Source of the DNA: Bacteroidaceae bacterium
GTDB taxonomy: Bacteria > Bacteroidota > Bacteroidia > Bacteroidales > Bacteroidaceae
Reading direction: 5' to 3'
Assembly: GCA_024398635.1 (NCBI GenBank)
Contig: JAKSIV010000012.1
Span: 1 to 64,000 of the forward strand
Length of the DNA stretch: 64,000 nucleotides
Of this stretch, positions 42,049 to 51,366 are shown one piece after another. Numbering within the stretch: position 1 is the stretch's first letter; each line of letters starts with the position of its first letter. The notes under the pieces were generated by a model. The model ran no database searches and was not told where the DNA came from. It was given only the letters and a program-made list of their open reading frames with translations. The position numbers were made by a program, and so were the translations under genes.

Positions 42049-43869
42049 ATGAGAAATCTCAGGACAATCATATCGACGGTAGTGCTTGCGATGCTGTTCG
42101 GCGTCAACGCCTCAGCTCAGGAGTATTTCCTGCACACCGTGACTCAGGGACAGGGACTATATTCAATATCAAGGATGTACGGCGTGACCGAGGATGATAT
42201 CATCAAGCTCAACCCCGGAAGCGAAAAAGTGATACGTACCGGTCAGGAGCTGCGTATTCCCAACAGCAAGCAGCCTGCATCGGGCAAGTTCCACACCATC
42301 CAGAAGGGCGAGACTCTCTACCGCCTGTCGGTCGAGAACCGCATATCGGTCAAGGAACTCTGTGACGCCAATCCCGGACTGTCGGCCCAGAACTTCAAGA
42401 TCGGTCAGGTAATCACCATCCCCGCCCCTTCTGATGAGGACCCGCTGACATCAACCATCGAGAATGCCGGCGACGAGGCACCGCAGGAGATAAAGGCCTA
42501 TGCACAGACCCTCCAGTCCGATACCGCTCAATACAAGACCACCCACGTGGTCAAGAAGCGCGAGACGATTTTCCGTATCAGCCGTAACTACAACATCTCA
42601 CAGGCCGAGTTCCTTGAGGCCAACCCCGAATACAGATACACCAAGCTGCAGCAGGGCGCGACCGTAAAGATCCCGTTCTCACGTGATGAGCTCGATCTGC
42701 GCAAGAAACGTCTCAGTGAAGCAAAGAAACGTATGGAGTCCATATCGGACAGCACCCTGTTCCGCATGAATGACGTAACGGCCGATGCCGCACATGAGGG
42801 TGTCCTGACCGCGGCACTGATACTTCCGTTCGCCCTTGACGACTCTGCAACCACTGACCAGAAGAAGATGGTGGAGTTCTACCAGGGAATGCTTCTGGCA
42901 CTTAACAAACTCAAGAACGAGGGCGTATCGGTCAACCTTAAGGTCTTTGATTCAAAGGGTGATGACACATCGATCGAGCCGCTGCTTGAAAGCGGTCAGT
43001 TCGATGACGTGAACATCATATTCGGCCCCAAGAACACATCTCACATTGCTGAGGCTGCCAAATGGTCAACCGCGCATCAGATTCCGTTAGTTCTACCCAT
43101 GAACTCCAACGCCGACGATGTGTTCAACAATCCGTACGTGTTCCAGCTCAACACCCCGCAGTCATATTTCCATCAGGAGATTTACAACCATTTCCTGGAG
43201 CAGTTCCCCAACCCGAACGTCATCATACTTGATGCCGATGAGTACCGCAAGAACGATTTCATAGACGGCCTCAAGACCATTCTGGCCGACCGGGACATCC
43301 CCTTCTCCACCGTGATGGTCGATACCGCATATCAGGAGCTCATGGACACTCTCGTATCGGACAAGCAGAACATCATGATAATCAACTCGCCTTCAAGCGG
43401 GCCTCTCAACACCATGCTGCCCGTGCTGCAGCTGATAACACGCACCAAGGCGCCTGAAATTGAGACTCACCTGTTCGGGTATCCTGAATATCAGATTTAC
43501 GCCCAGGACCATCTTGATGAGCTTTATGAGGTTGATACATGGTTCTACAGCTGGTTCTACACCAACAACCTGCTTAAGGAATCGGTCGAGTTCAACACCC
43601 TGTTCCGCCGCTCGTTCAGCCGCCAGATGATGATAAGCTACCCCAGCTTTGCATCATACGGATATGATACCGGTTACTATTTCCTGAAAGGTATGTCAAT
43701 GTACGGCAAGGACTTTGAGGACCATCTGAACGAACTCAATACTGATCCGGTCCAGACGGGATTCAAGTTTGAGCGCGTCAACAACTGGGGAGGATTCATC
43801 AACCGCAAGGTATTCTTTGTTCATTTCTCCAATGACCATAAGGTGGAGAAGATTGACTTTGACAAATGA
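42049..43869 (+). CDS. Three-LysM periplasmic-binding-protein-like protein
   Basis: 606 residues. Signal peptide to NASAQ (residue 24). Three LysM peptidoglycan-binding domains follow at about 29-72 (HTVTQGQGLYSISRMYGV), 82-126 (HTIQKGETLYRLSVENRI) and 166-210 (HVVKKRETIFRISRNYNI). A Lys/Arg-rich linker leads to a periplasmic binding fold (about 255-600: LILPFALDDSATT, YQGMLLALNKLKNEGVSV, NIIFGPKNTSHI) of the Leu/Ile/Val-binding superfamily. It probably sits on the cell wall in the periplasm; the ligand is unknown. The stop overlaps the PorT-like start (ATGA), a conserved-looking pairing. Confidence 0.85.
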   Translation: MRNLRTIISTVVLAMLFGVNASAQEYFLHTVTQGQGLYSISRMYGVTEDDIIKLNPGSEKVIRTGQELRIPNSKQPASGKFHTIQKGETLYRLSVENRISVKELCDANPGLSAQNFKIGQVITIPAPSDEDPLTSTIENAGDEAPQEIKAYAQTLQSDTAQYKTTHVVKKRETIFRISRNYNISQAEFLEANPEYRYTKLQQGATVKIPFSRDELDLRKKRLSEAKKRMESISDSTLFRMNDVTADAAHEGVLTAALILPFALDDSATTDQKKMVEFYQGMLLALNKLKNEGVSVNLKVFDSKGDDTSIEPLLESGQFDDVNIIFGPKNTSHIAEAAKWSTAHQIPLVLPMNSNADDVFNNPYVFQLNTPQSYFHQEIYNHFLEQFPNPNVIILDADEYRKNDFIDGLKTILADRDIPFSTVMVDTAYQELMDTLVSDKQNIMIINSPSSGPLNTMLPVLQLITRTKAPEIETHLFGYPEYQIYAQDHLDELYEVDTWFYSWFYTNNLLKESVEFNTLFRRSFSRQMMISYPSFASYGYDTGYYFLKGMSMYGKDFEDHLNELNTDPVQTGFKFERVNNWGGFINRKVFFVHFSNDHKVEKIDFDK

Positions 43870-44561
43870 TTAAGCGGATACTCACACTCTTCTTCCTTTC
43901 TGCATTCGCAATCACCACAGCTACGGCACAGGTGGGTGATGCACGCAACATGCTCTCTATCGGCGTGAGCGGCGGAATGGGTACAAGTCAGGTGTCGTTC
44001 ATCCCCTCGATCAAACAGACTCTGAGCTTAGGCCCCACGTACGGCGTAAGCATCCGTCATATATCTGAGAAGTACTTCTTCCTGATTTGCGGCACGCAGC
44101 TTGAGTGTAATATCGCAAGCCGCGGATGGACCGAGCTCATTGAGGACGGATCAGGCAACGAATATACCCGTGTGGCCAGATACGTCGAGGTTCCGTTCCT
44201 TGCGCACCTTGGGGTCGGCCGTGAGTACCGCGGATTCCAGGGACACATCAACCTGGGCCCCCAGATAGGCTATCTGCTGAGCGAGAAGGAAATCTACGGC
44301 GGAAAGCAGCCGTGGGATGTCAGCAACCGCCCCAACCAGGTTACCGAGCAGTACGGCAAGGCAATAGAAAATAAGCTGGACTATGGTATCACAGCCAGCT
44401 TAGGTCTTGAGATGCGTACGGGTGTAGGTAATTTCGGAATTGAGGGCCGATACTATTTCGGTCTGGGCAATATCTACGGAATTACAAAGAAGGATTATTT
44501 TGGCCGATGCGCGAACAGCACGATATCCCTGCGCGCCACCTACTCCTTCAATCTCTTTTAA
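43866..44561 (+). CDS. PorT-like outer-membrane protein
   Basis: 231 residues with a signal peptide (MIKRILTLFFLSAFAITTATAQ). The mature part is an eight-strand-type barrel: VGVSGGMG..., FFLICGTQLECNIASRGW, VEVPFLAHLGVGREYRGF, HINLGPQIGYLL, and last strand ISLRATYSFNLF ending in Phe. Relatives of PorT help assemble type IX secretion or act as small outer-membrane porins. It is translationally coupled to the LysM protein gene. The 3' ends of this gene and the DUF4293 gene overlap by 4 bases. Confidence 0.82.
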   Translation: MIKRILTLFFLSAFAITTATAQVGDARNMLSIGVSGGMGTSQVSFIPSIKQTLSLGPTYGVSIRHISEKYFFLICGTQLECNIASRGWTELIEDGSGNEYTRVARYVEVPFLAHLGVGREYRGFQGHINLGPQIGYLLSEKEIYGGKQPWDVSNRPNQVTEQYGKAIENKLDYGITASLGLEMRTGVGNFGIEGRYYFGLGNIYGITKKDYFGRCANSTISLRATYSFNLF

Positions 44562-45031
44562 TCCCTCAATCTGAATCCTGAGGCACGTGCTATTATCGCA
44601 GCCTCGGCTTTTGATACGCCGCTGATGGACATATACTCCAGCACAAGGCTTATCAGCGGGAACGCAGCTGCAGGCCGCGGACCGAATGATGCGTCGCCCT
44701 TAAGCAGCAGCACATATATCACGAACAGGATATAATAGCCTGCGGTAAGCAGCATCATGAACACCAACAGGCGTTTCTGGAGCACGAAATTGCGGAATCC
44801 TGAAAGCAGGAGCTCAAACACTCCCACTGCCAGCGTTACGATCATTATGGTACCGAGGGCCCACAGAGCACCGCTGCTGTCACCCTCGATGAAATTGAGA
44901 CGGAAATTGGTGAGTTCCGCCGATGCTCCCTCCGCATTGACAAACTGGCCTATGGGAAGAAGAAGGCCGGCAAACATCAATACACAGATGAGAGCCAGCC
45001 ATACCTGATGCAGGTAGAATTCAATCTTCAT
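44558..45031 (-). CDS. DUF4293 membrane protein
   Basis: 157 residues with four membrane helices (VWLALICVLMFAGLLLPIG, LGTIMIVTLAVGVFELLL, LLVFMMLLTAGYYILFVIYV, and a weaker last one) and a C-terminal RASGFRLRD. This is the Bacteroidota DUF4293 family, whose gene regularly follows bamD and rpoZ. Function unknown. Its ATG overlaps the rpoZ stop by one base (TAATG). Confidence 0.88.
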   Translation of the reverse strand: MKIEFYLHQVWLALICVLMFAGLLLPIGQFVNAEGASAELTNFRLNFIEGDSSGALWALGTIMIVTLAVGVFELLLSGFRNFVLQKRLLVFMMLLTAGYYILFVIYVLLLKGDASFGPRPAAAFPLISLVLEYMSISGVSKAEAAIIARASGFRLRD

Positions 45032-45363
45032 TAAAGATTCTCTTTCTCCTTGGCGGGATTGCGGAAATAGATCTTACCCTCCTCAAACTCCTGAGCAGCG
45101 ATCAGTGTGGGTTTGGGAAGACGCTCGTAGTAGCGTGAAATCTCAATCTGCTCACGGTTCTCAAACATCTCCTCGAGGTTATCGGTTGTTGAGCTGAACT
45201 CCTCAAGCTTTGACTTGAGCTCGTCCTTCATCTCAGCGGAAATCTGATTGGCGCGCTTGCCCATGATTGCAACACTCTCGTAGATGTTGTTGGTGTCCTT
45301 TACAAAATCGACCAGGTCACGTGTTACGGTATTGGTCGGAGCATTTGTCTTCTTGAAATCCAT
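45031..45363 (-). CDS. rpoZ: RNA polymerase omega-like subunit (Bacteroidota RpoZ/Rpb6 type)
   Basis: 110 residues. The core NNIYESVAIMGKRANQIS matches the omega/Rpb6 helix that clamps the beta' C-terminus and favours RNA polymerase assembly. C-terminal tail is acidic and Bacteroidota-specific. It starts one base after the bamD stop, in the usual bamD-rpoZ-DUF4293 order, so it links envelope assembly and transcription genes in one operon. Confidence 0.9.
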   Translation of the reverse strand: MDFKKTNAPTNTVTRDLVDFVKDTNNIYESVAIMGKRANQISAEMKDELKSKLEEFSSTTDNLEEMFENREQIEISRYYERLPKPTLIAAQEFEEGKIYFRNPAKEKENL

Positions 45364-45364
45364 T

Positions 45365-46201
45365 TTAGTCTTCTTCTATTATTTGATTCTTGTTTCCCAG
45401 ATTCTTGGTGGAGACACGGAACATCTTATCGGCCTCCTTCATATATGAGCTTTCAGGAAACTCGTTCTTGAAAGCGTAATACTCGTCAATCGCGTCGCGG
45501 TAGCGGTCATCCCTCTTGTCCAACACGCTCTCCTGTGCCATCTGGAACTTGGCCTTGAGCACCAGCATCGAGAGTTTCTCGCGATACTTGGTGTAAGGGA
45601 AGTCACGCAGGGCGTTCTGTGCAACAATTATGCATGAGCGGTAGTTGTTGCCCAAGTAGTTGCCCATGTTGTAGTACAGGTCTGCAGTGCTCAGCTCCTT
45701 CTCTACCAGACGGTCATACATGACGTAGATCATCTCCTCTGCCTCAGGACGGTACTTGCTCTCGGGGAACGTCTCCACGAAACGCTGCAGCTGGATGATG
45801 GCACTCTCGGTGCTGGTTGCATCCAAACGCGGATCAGGAGTGTCTAAGAAGAGACTCTTGCCCGACCAGTAGAGGCAATTCTCAGAGTATGTGCTGTTGG
45901 GGAAAGCCCTGTAGCAAGCCAGGTAGTACTGTGATGCCGAGAGATAGTCCTGCAGGTTGTAATAGCAAGTAGCCAGCAGATACATGGATTCCTCAGCCTG
46001 GGCAGTACCGCGCTGATAAGCGACGCACTCCTCCAATATTGAACTGCAGGTTGTGTAACGACCCTCTACAAAGTATGTTTTGGCAAGACTGTACTTGGTG
46101 TTGTAATCTGACGCTTTCAGGATTTTGTTATAACCCGAACAGCCCGACAGAACGGCCAGCACAAACATGGAAAACAATACTATGGATGCAGTTCTACGCA
46201 T
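45365..46201 (-). CDS. bamD: Outer-membrane assembly lipoprotein BamD
   Basis: 278 residues from ATG 46201; a TTG five codons upstream is possible. Lipoprotein signal with V-L-S-G-C lipobox, then tetratricopeptide-type repeats: ASDYNTKYSLAKTYFVEGRY, SMYLLATCYYNLQDYLSASQ, QRFVETFPESKYRPEAEEMI, YAFKNEFPESSYMKEAD. The FPxSxY turns are typical of YfiO/BamD. It works with the BamA barrel in the outer membrane to fold and insert beta-barrel proteins. Confidence 0.94.
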   Translation of the reverse strand: MRRTASIVLFSMFVLAVLSGCSGYNKILKASDYNTKYSLAKTYFVEGRYTTCSSILEECVAYQRGTAQAEESMYLLATCYYNLQDYLSASQYYLACYRAFPNSTYSENCLYWSGKSLFLDTPDPRLDATSTESAIIQLQRFVETFPESKYRPEAEEMIYVMYDRLVEKELSTADLYYNMGNYLGNNYRSCIIVAQNALRDFPYTKYREKLSMLVLKAKFQMAQESVLDKRDDRYRDAIDEYYAFKNEFPESSYMKEADKMFRVSTKNLGNKNQIIEED

Positions 46202-46272
46202 ACTTCGAAATTTCAACTCGCAAAATTATCTATTTTGAGTGAATAGTGCAAACAAGACTCTGTTATTTAATA

Positions 46273-47898
46273 TTATTTACGTATGCGCAACACATCGCCG
46301 TTATCACGTACAACGTTCTCCTTCCACTTGTCCGAGTAGTCTTCCCAGATGGGATACTCGGGAATACGGTCGCTGTAACCGTTGGTCACGAACGTTCCGT
46401 CCTCATTCTGGCGCTTTATGTTTCCGTCAATATATTTTACCAACAGATACTTGTCTAAATCCTGCCACTTCTTAAACAGTGCATTTGCGTTGTCAACGCC
46501 GAATGACGACAGGGTCTGGACTGACTCGGAGTCACTCATGGCATCGGCCTTGGCGATCATATCGTTCTCATACTTGTCTATCACCTGACGGACTTCGGCA
46601 CCGATCTTGTCATAGCGCAGATATGCAAACTGTGCTATGCGGCTTACAGCCCAGTACATGGATGTCTCCGAATATTCGATGAGTGATCCGTTTTCATCCC
46701 TGAGGCACTCAGGAACGCTGTTAGTGCAACTGAAGAAAGGCATGAGCGGTGATGTGGCGGCGTCATCGACACCAAACCAGAAGATACCGTTCTGCTTGTC
46801 GGGACGGGCCTGGGCAACATACCACCAGCCGGTCTGCTGGGTTGCGATGGCGCGCTCGTTGACATACTCCCAACCCTGATACTCAAACTCCATAGGACGC
46901 CAGCGGTAAGGCAGATGGCTGCCGCCTGCACCTATATCGGTGGTCATATCCATAGGTGTTCCCTCATAGTGGTCACGCATCATGTCGGCCAGATCTTTTG
47001 TTGAGATTTTTCTATTGGGTTTTACATACAGCGGCATATGTTTCTTGAGGTCATAGCCCATTGCGTAATCCAGATACTCATCCATTCCGTCGGCAAAACG
47101 GTTGAAGAATGACCATACACGGGCCTCGCATCCGCGGGCACCGCCGAAATCCAAAGGATTGTAAACATCGCAGAAACTGAACTCCTCATCCTTGCCGCTG
47201 AATATTCCCTGCTCACGGGCATGCTTTATTACATCCTTGGCATAGAGGCAGTTCTCGGGGTCATTGAAATCAATGGTGGTGATGCGGGACTGGTTGGCGT
47301 GACCTGAGATATATCCGTCAGGAATACGCTTGGCTACCCATACGGCACCCTTGTTGATGTTGCGTCCCTTCTTGTCAAACTTGGGGTTCTTGCCGATTAT
47401 GTCCATGATCCAGATCTCATTGGGGTCACAGAGTGTGAATGACTCGCCCTCGGATGCATAACCATACTGCTGCATCAGCTTGTCAATCAGCAGAATGGCC
47501 TCACGGGCGGTCTTGCAGCGCTCCAATGCGATATAAATGAGCGATCCGTAATCCAGGATGGCGGTGGTGTCAATGAACTCACGTCCTCCATAGGTGGTCT
47601 CGCCTATCACAAGCTGGTGCTCGTTCATGTTTCCGATCACGGAATATACGTGAGCGGCCTGCGGAATCTCGCCCAGACGCTTGCCGCTGTCCCAGTCAAC
47701 GATCTCACGCATAGCTCCTGCGGGGAAATCGGCCGCGGGGCTGTAATGCAGGGTTCCGTACAGCTGGTGTGAATCGGCCGCATAGGTACACATGTTTGAA
47801 CCATTGGCCGAAGCCCCCTTAGTAACGATCAGGTTTGTGCAGGCAAATGCGCCGGCTGTGCAGAGCAATGCTGCAAGTGTAAAAATCAGTTTCTTCAT
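46273..47898 (-). CDS. C69-family dipeptidase, secreted
   Basis: 541 residues. Signal peptide ends at Ala19; Cys20 (A-C-T-N-L-I-V-T-K-G) becomes the N-terminal nucleophile after processing, the hallmark of C69/PepD Ntn-hydrolases. Other marks: ADSHQLYGTLHY, AHVYSVIGNMNEHQL, IGETTYGG and the long C-terminal part with TGWWYVAQARPD. It cleaves dipeptides in the periplasm or outside. The ATG overlaps the stop of the upstream C_GCAxxG_C_C gene (TAATG). Gut Bacteroidales often carry several such peptidases. Confidence 0.93.
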   Translation of the reverse strand: MKKLIFTLAALLCTAGAFACTNLIVTKGASANGSNMCTYAADSHQLYGTLHYSPAADFPAGAMREIVDWDSGKRLGEIPQAAHVYSVIGNMNEHQLVIGETTYGGREFIDTTAILDYGSLIYIALERCKTAREAILLIDKLMQQYGYASEGESFTLCDPNEIWIMDIIGKNPKFDKKGRNINKGAVWVAKRIPDGYISGHANQSRITTIDFNDPENCLYAKDVIKHAREQGIFSGKDEEFSFCDVYNPLDFGGARGCEARVWSFFNRFADGMDEYLDYAMGYDLKKHMPLYVKPNRKISTKDLADMMRDHYEGTPMDMTTDIGAGGSHLPYRWRPMEFEYQGWEYVNERAIATQQTGWWYVAQARPDKQNGIFWFGVDDAATSPLMPFFSCTNSVPECLRDENGSLIEYSETSMYWAVSRIAQFAYLRYDKIGAEVRQVIDKYENDMIAKADAMSDSESVQTLSSFGVDNANALFKKWQDLDKYLLVKYIDGNIKRQNEDGTFVTNGYSDRIPEYPIWEDYSDKWKENVVRDNGDVLRIRK

Positions 47899-48350
47899 TA
47901 TTTCTGTAATTTACGTGCTATTATTCCTGCTGCTATTGAGCAGAGTTCCCCGCAGGGACGTTTCTTATAGTATTCCGGAGTACGGTCAGAGGGCACAGGT
48001 GTACCTTCCGGCTTACCCAGGCCCAGCAGTTCACGACAGATTATGCTGCCGTTCATCTCCTTGAACTCTCCTGCCATTTCCTGCACCAAAGCGTAGTTTG
48101 CGGTCTTGGCCTGCTTATCGGTCACATCATTGGCGGGAATCATGGCTCCTGCCACCATAGCCATAGCCGATACGGTACCGCAGACTTCACGCATACGGCC
48201 CATTCCACCGCCAAATCCGCTTGCCAGACGGGCAACCTCATCCTCGGGCAGCCCGATGACATCGGCAAAAGTCATAGCTACCGCCTGGCAGCAGTTATAA
48301 CCGGCCTTGAAAAGCTCACCGGCCCGCTGTTCTCTCTCTTCGACTGTCAT
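47898..48350 (-). CDS. C_GCAxxG_C_C family redox-type protein
   Basis: 150 residues from ATG 48350; an upstream in-frame ATG adds only 21 non-conserved residues. Conserved Cys: GYNCCQAVAMTF, CGTVSAMAMVAGAM, IICRELL and RPCGELCSIAAGI. The GGGMGRMREVCG block is diagnostic. These proteins may bind metals or take part in electron transfer; their reaction is unknown. It is divergent from uvrB and translationally coupled to the dipeptidase gene. Confidence 0.85.
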   Translation of the reverse strand: MTVEEREQRAGELFKAGYNCCQAVAMTFADVIGLPEDEVARLASGFGGGMGRMREVCGTVSAMAMVAGAMIPANDVTDKQAKTANYALVQEMAGEFKEMNGSIICRELLGLGKPEGTPVPSDRTPEYYKKRPCGELCSIAAGIIARKLQK

Positions 48351-48370
48351 TCCAAAAGTTTTTAGAGGCT

Positions 48371-48378
48371 CAAAAATA
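48371..48378 (-). promoter_or_regulatory. -7 box for the C_GCAxxG_C_C/dipeptidase operon
   Basis: Reads TATTTTTG on the minus strand, 20 bases before the ATG at 48350. Together with the uvrB box it makes a 69-base divergent promoter. Confidence 0.5.
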
Positions 48379-48391
48379 CAAAAAAATGCCG

Positions 48392-48399
48392 TATCTTTA
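48392..48399 (+). promoter_or_regulatory. Putative promoter box for uvrB
   Basis: TATCTTTA, one base off TAnnTTTG, 20 bases before the uvrB ATG. Confidence 0.4.
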
Positions 48400-48419
48400 C
48401 AGCTCGCATTCACGAAACG

Positions 48420-50444
48420 ATGGATTTCAAGTTAGTATCACCGTTCAAGCCCACCGGCGACCAGCCGCAGGCCATTCAGCAGCTCACTGAGGGGTTGCTG
48501 AACGGTGCTCATGCACAGACTCTGCTGGGTGTGACCGGATCGGGCAAGACATTCACCATAGCAAACGTAATCAAGAACTTAGGGCGCCCCACTCTGGTGC
48601 TCAGCCACAACAAGACGCTGGCCGCCCAGCTCTACAGCGAGTTCAAGGCTTTCTTCCCGGAAAACGCCGTTGAATACTACGTTTCCTACTATGACTACTA
48701 TCAGCCCGAGGCCTACCTGCCCGCAACCGATACATATATAGAGAAGGACCTGCAGATAAACGATGAGATTGACAAGCTGCGCCTGTCGGCCACATCGGCC
48801 CTGCTGTCAGGACGTAATGACGTGATTGTGGTTTCATCGGTCTCATGCATTTACGGTATGGGTAATCCGGCGGATTTCTACAATAACGTGATTGAGCTGC
48901 GCAAGGGTGACCGTATAGACCGTAACGTACTGCTGCGCAAGCTTATAGACTCGCTTTACACCCGTAATGACATAGAGCTGGCACGAGGCTGTTTCCGCGT
49001 CAAAGGCGAGAACGTGGATATCAATCTGGCCTACAACGACACTGCCGTAAGAATCCAGTTCTGGGATGATGAGATCGATTCCATCGAGGAATTCGACGTG
49101 CTGACCGGAGAGCGCATAGACACCTATGATTTCTACCGCATCTATCCCGCCAACCTGTTCATGACGACCAAGGAGAGTCAGGAGCGGGCCATACACGCCA
49201 TTCAGGATGACCTGGTGGAGCGCGTCCAGTACTTTGAGGAGATAGGCAAACCCCTGGAAGCCAAGCGTTTGAAGGAGCGCGTGGAGTACGACATAGAGAT
49301 GATTCGCGAGTTGGGACACTGCAGCGGCATTGAGAACTACTCCCGATACTTTGACGGACGCGCTGCCGGAACACGCCCCTACTGCCTGCTTGATTTTTTC
49401 CCCAAGGATTTCCTGACGGTTATTGACGAGAGTCACGTGAGCGTGCCGCAGCTGCATGCTATGTACGGCGGTGACCGCGCCCGCAAAAAGGCTTTGGTGG
49501 AGTACGGATTCCGTCTGCCCGCCGCATTCGATAACCGCCCGCTCAAGTTTGAGGAGTTCAAGGAGCTGACAGGACAGACCATTTACGTGAGCGCTACCCC
49601 GGCCGATTATGAACTTGCCGAGAGCGAAGGCGTCGTTGTGGATCAGGTGATACGTCCCACAGGCCTGCTTGACCCCGAGATTGAGGTTCGGCCCAGCAAG
49701 AATCAGATAGATGACCTGCTTGAGGAGATTGCCACCCGCTCCGAGCGTGACGAGCGTACTCTGGTTACCACCCTGACCAAACGTATGGCCGAGGAGCTCA
49801 ACGAATACCTGCTCAAGAACGGCGTACGCACCAACTACATACACAGCGATGTGGATACGCTGGAGAGAATCCAGATAATGACTGACCTGCGTAAGGGCCT
49901 TTATGACGTACTTGTTGGCGTAAACCTGCTGCGTGAGGGTCTGGACCTTCCCGAGGTATCGCTTGTGGCCATACTGGATGCCGACAAAGAGGGATTCCTG
50001 CGCGACCATCGGTCCCTTACCCAAACGGCTGGCCGTGCTGCCCGTAACGTGAACGGTAAGGTTATCCTTTATGCCGATAAGATAACTGAAAGCATGCGTC
50101 TGACGATTGCGGAGACCACACGCCGCCGCGAGAAGCAGATGAATTACAATAAGGATCACGGCATTACGCCCAAGCAGATCGAGAAGGCGCTCAACACATC
50201 CCTGCTCGTACAGAGCAGCCCGGACAGCGAACCCAAACCATATTCTATCGAGGACCGCACGAGAGCTGTTGCCGATCCGATAATCTCAGCGATGAGCCCG
50301 CAGCAGCTTGACAAGGCCATTGCCCGAACCCGCCGTCTCATGAACGAAGCCGCCTCCCGAATGGATTTCATGGAGGCCGCCCAGTACCGCGATGAGATGT
50401 TCAAGTTAGAGGCGCTTAAGAAAGAAAAAACGGTGGTCAGCTGA
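48420..50444 (+). CDS. uvrB: Excinuclease ABC subunit B
   Basis: 674 residues, full length. DNA-damage verification helicase of nucleotide excision repair, loaded by UvrA and cut with UvrC. Walker A GVTGSGKT (about 40-47), the beta-hairpin region YYVSYYDYYQPEAYLP, DESHVS as motif II, TGLLDPEIEVRP, GVNLLREGLDLPEVSLV, QTAGRAARN, and a C-terminal UVR domain (RMDFMEAAQYRDEMFKLE). uvrA is 7.3 kb away on the other strand. A hairpin containing the stop separates it from the convergent purU. Confidence 0.97.
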   Translation: MDFKLVSPFKPTGDQPQAIQQLTEGLLNGAHAQTLLGVTGSGKTFTIANVIKNLGRPTLVLSHNKTLAAQLYSEFKAFFPENAVEYYVSYYDYYQPEAYLPATDTYIEKDLQINDEIDKLRLSATSALLSGRNDVIVVSSVSCIYGMGNPADFYNNVIELRKGDRIDRNVLLRKLIDSLYTRNDIELARGCFRVKGENVDINLAYNDTAVRIQFWDDEIDSIEEFDVLTGERIDTYDFYRIYPANLFMTTKESQERAIHAIQDDLVERVQYFEEIGKPLEAKRLKERVEYDIEMIRELGHCSGIENYSRYFDGRAAGTRPYCLLDFFPKDFLTVIDESHVSVPQLHAMYGGDRARKKALVEYGFRLPAAFDNRPLKFEEFKELTGQTIYVSATPADYELAESEGVVVDQVIRPTGLLDPEIEVRPSKNQIDDLLEEIATRSERDERTLVTTLTKRMAEELNEYLLKNGVRTNYIHSDVDTLERIQIMTDLRKGLYDVLVGVNLLREGLDLPEVSLVAILDADKEGFLRDHRSLTQTAGRAARNVNGKVILYADKITESMRLTIAETTRRREKQMNYNKDHGITPKQIEKALNTSLLVQSSPDSEPKPYSIEDRTRAVADPIISAMSPQQLDKAIARTRRLMNEAASRMDFMEAAQYRDEMFKLEALKKEKTVVS

Positions 50445-50457
50445 AGACCACCGTTTT
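50427..50457. terminator. Bidirectional terminator between uvrB and purU
   Basis: Twelve-base perfect arms AAAACGGTGGTC and GACCACCGTTTT around a seven-base loop. The uvrB TGA is in the loop, and the purU TGA (minus strand) overlaps the arm-loop border. An A-run on one side and a T-run on the other let it work in both directions. Confidence 0.88.
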
Positions 50458-51288
50458 ATTCTTATACACCAGAATCTTGTGTTCTATATGTTTCTGGACC
50501 GCGTGCGAGAGAACTATCTTCTCTAAGTCCTTGCCCTTGTTCATAAGGTCCTTGGGCATATCCTTGTGTGATATTCTCACTACATCCTGGCAGATGATAG
50601 GACCGGCATCAAGCTCTGCAGTCACGTAGTGGCTGGTTGCGCCGATGATCTTGACACCGCGGTCAAAGGCAGCCTGATAAGGCTTGGCTCCGACGAATGC
50701 GGGCAGGAACGAGTGATGAATGTTGATTATCTTGTTGGGATATGCGGCAATCATGCGGTCGCCTATAATCTGCATGTAACGAGCCAGAACGATGAAATCG
50801 ATATTGTTCTCCTTGAGCAGCTCCAGCATTGCGGTCTCCTGTTCCAGCTTGTTCTCCTTGGTTATGGGATAGACGTAATAAGGTATGCCGAACATATCGG
50901 CCACATGTTTCATATCGGGATGGTTGCTCACAATCAGCGGTATCTCCACGTTCCACTCACCTGCGCTGTAACGGGCCAGCAGGTCAAACAGACAGTGTGA
51001 CATCTTGGATACGAATATCGCCATGCGGGGTTTGGTGTCGCTGAAATAGAGACGGAACTTCATGTCGTATTTCTTGGCATAGAGCGTACCGAAATAGTCG
51101 GATATCTTGTCCTTAGGTATCAGAAACTCGTCGATATTCCACTCAATACGCATATTGAACACGTTCTCCACATGGTCAACAAACTGTGCCAGATAGACCA
51201 CGTTACCACGGTTCTCAGTTATGAAATTGGTTATGTCTGCAATGATTCCCGGTCTGTCGGGGCAGTGCAAAAGAAGTGTTACGGTCAT
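50437..51288 (-). CDS. purU: Formyltetrahydrofolate deformylase
   Basis: 283 residues. N-terminal ACT domain (TLLLHCPDRPGIIADITNF) for allosteric sensing, then a formyltransferase-like hydrolase domain: MAIFVSKMSHCLFDLL, LIVSNHPDMKHVADMF, IDFIVLARYMQI, INIHHSFLPAFVGAKPYQ (catalytic His pair) and GATSHYVTAELDAGP. It hydrolyses 10-formyl-tetrahydrofolate to formate and tetrahydrofolate, balancing one-carbon units for purine synthesis. Convergent with uvrB, divergent from the SDR gene. Confidence 0.96.
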   Translation of the reverse strand: MTVTLLLHCPDRPGIIADITNFITENRGNVVYLAQFVDHVENVFNMRIEWNIDEFLIPKDKISDYFGTLYAKKYDMKFRLYFSDTKPRMAIFVSKMSHCLFDLLARYSAGEWNVEIPLIVSNHPDMKHVADMFGIPYYVYPITKENKLEQETAMLELLKENNIDFIVLARYMQIIGDRMIAAYPNKIINIHHSFLPAFVGAKPYQAAFDRGVKIIGATSHYVTAELDAGPIICQDVVRISHKDMPKDLMNKGKDLEKIVLSHAVQKHIEHKILVYKNKTVVFS

Positions 51289-51337
51289 ATTTTTTGTTTT
51301 TCAAGGCGCGAAAGTACACAAAATGAATCAAAATCCT

Positions 51338-51345
51338 TACCTTTA
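51338..51345 (+). promoter_or_regulatory. Putative promoter box for the SDR gene
   Basis: TACCTTTA, close to TAnnTTTG, 22 bases before the ATG at 51367. On the minus strand, TACTTTCG at 51309-51316 may serve purU. Confidence 0.35.
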
Positions 51346-51366
51346 CAGCATATAAAGTTGATTTTG

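Noticed and set aside
48843..50159. 438-codon open frame on the minus strand
   Set aside because: It lies fully antisense to uvrB, whose motifs are all present; the antisense product has no recognisable domain.
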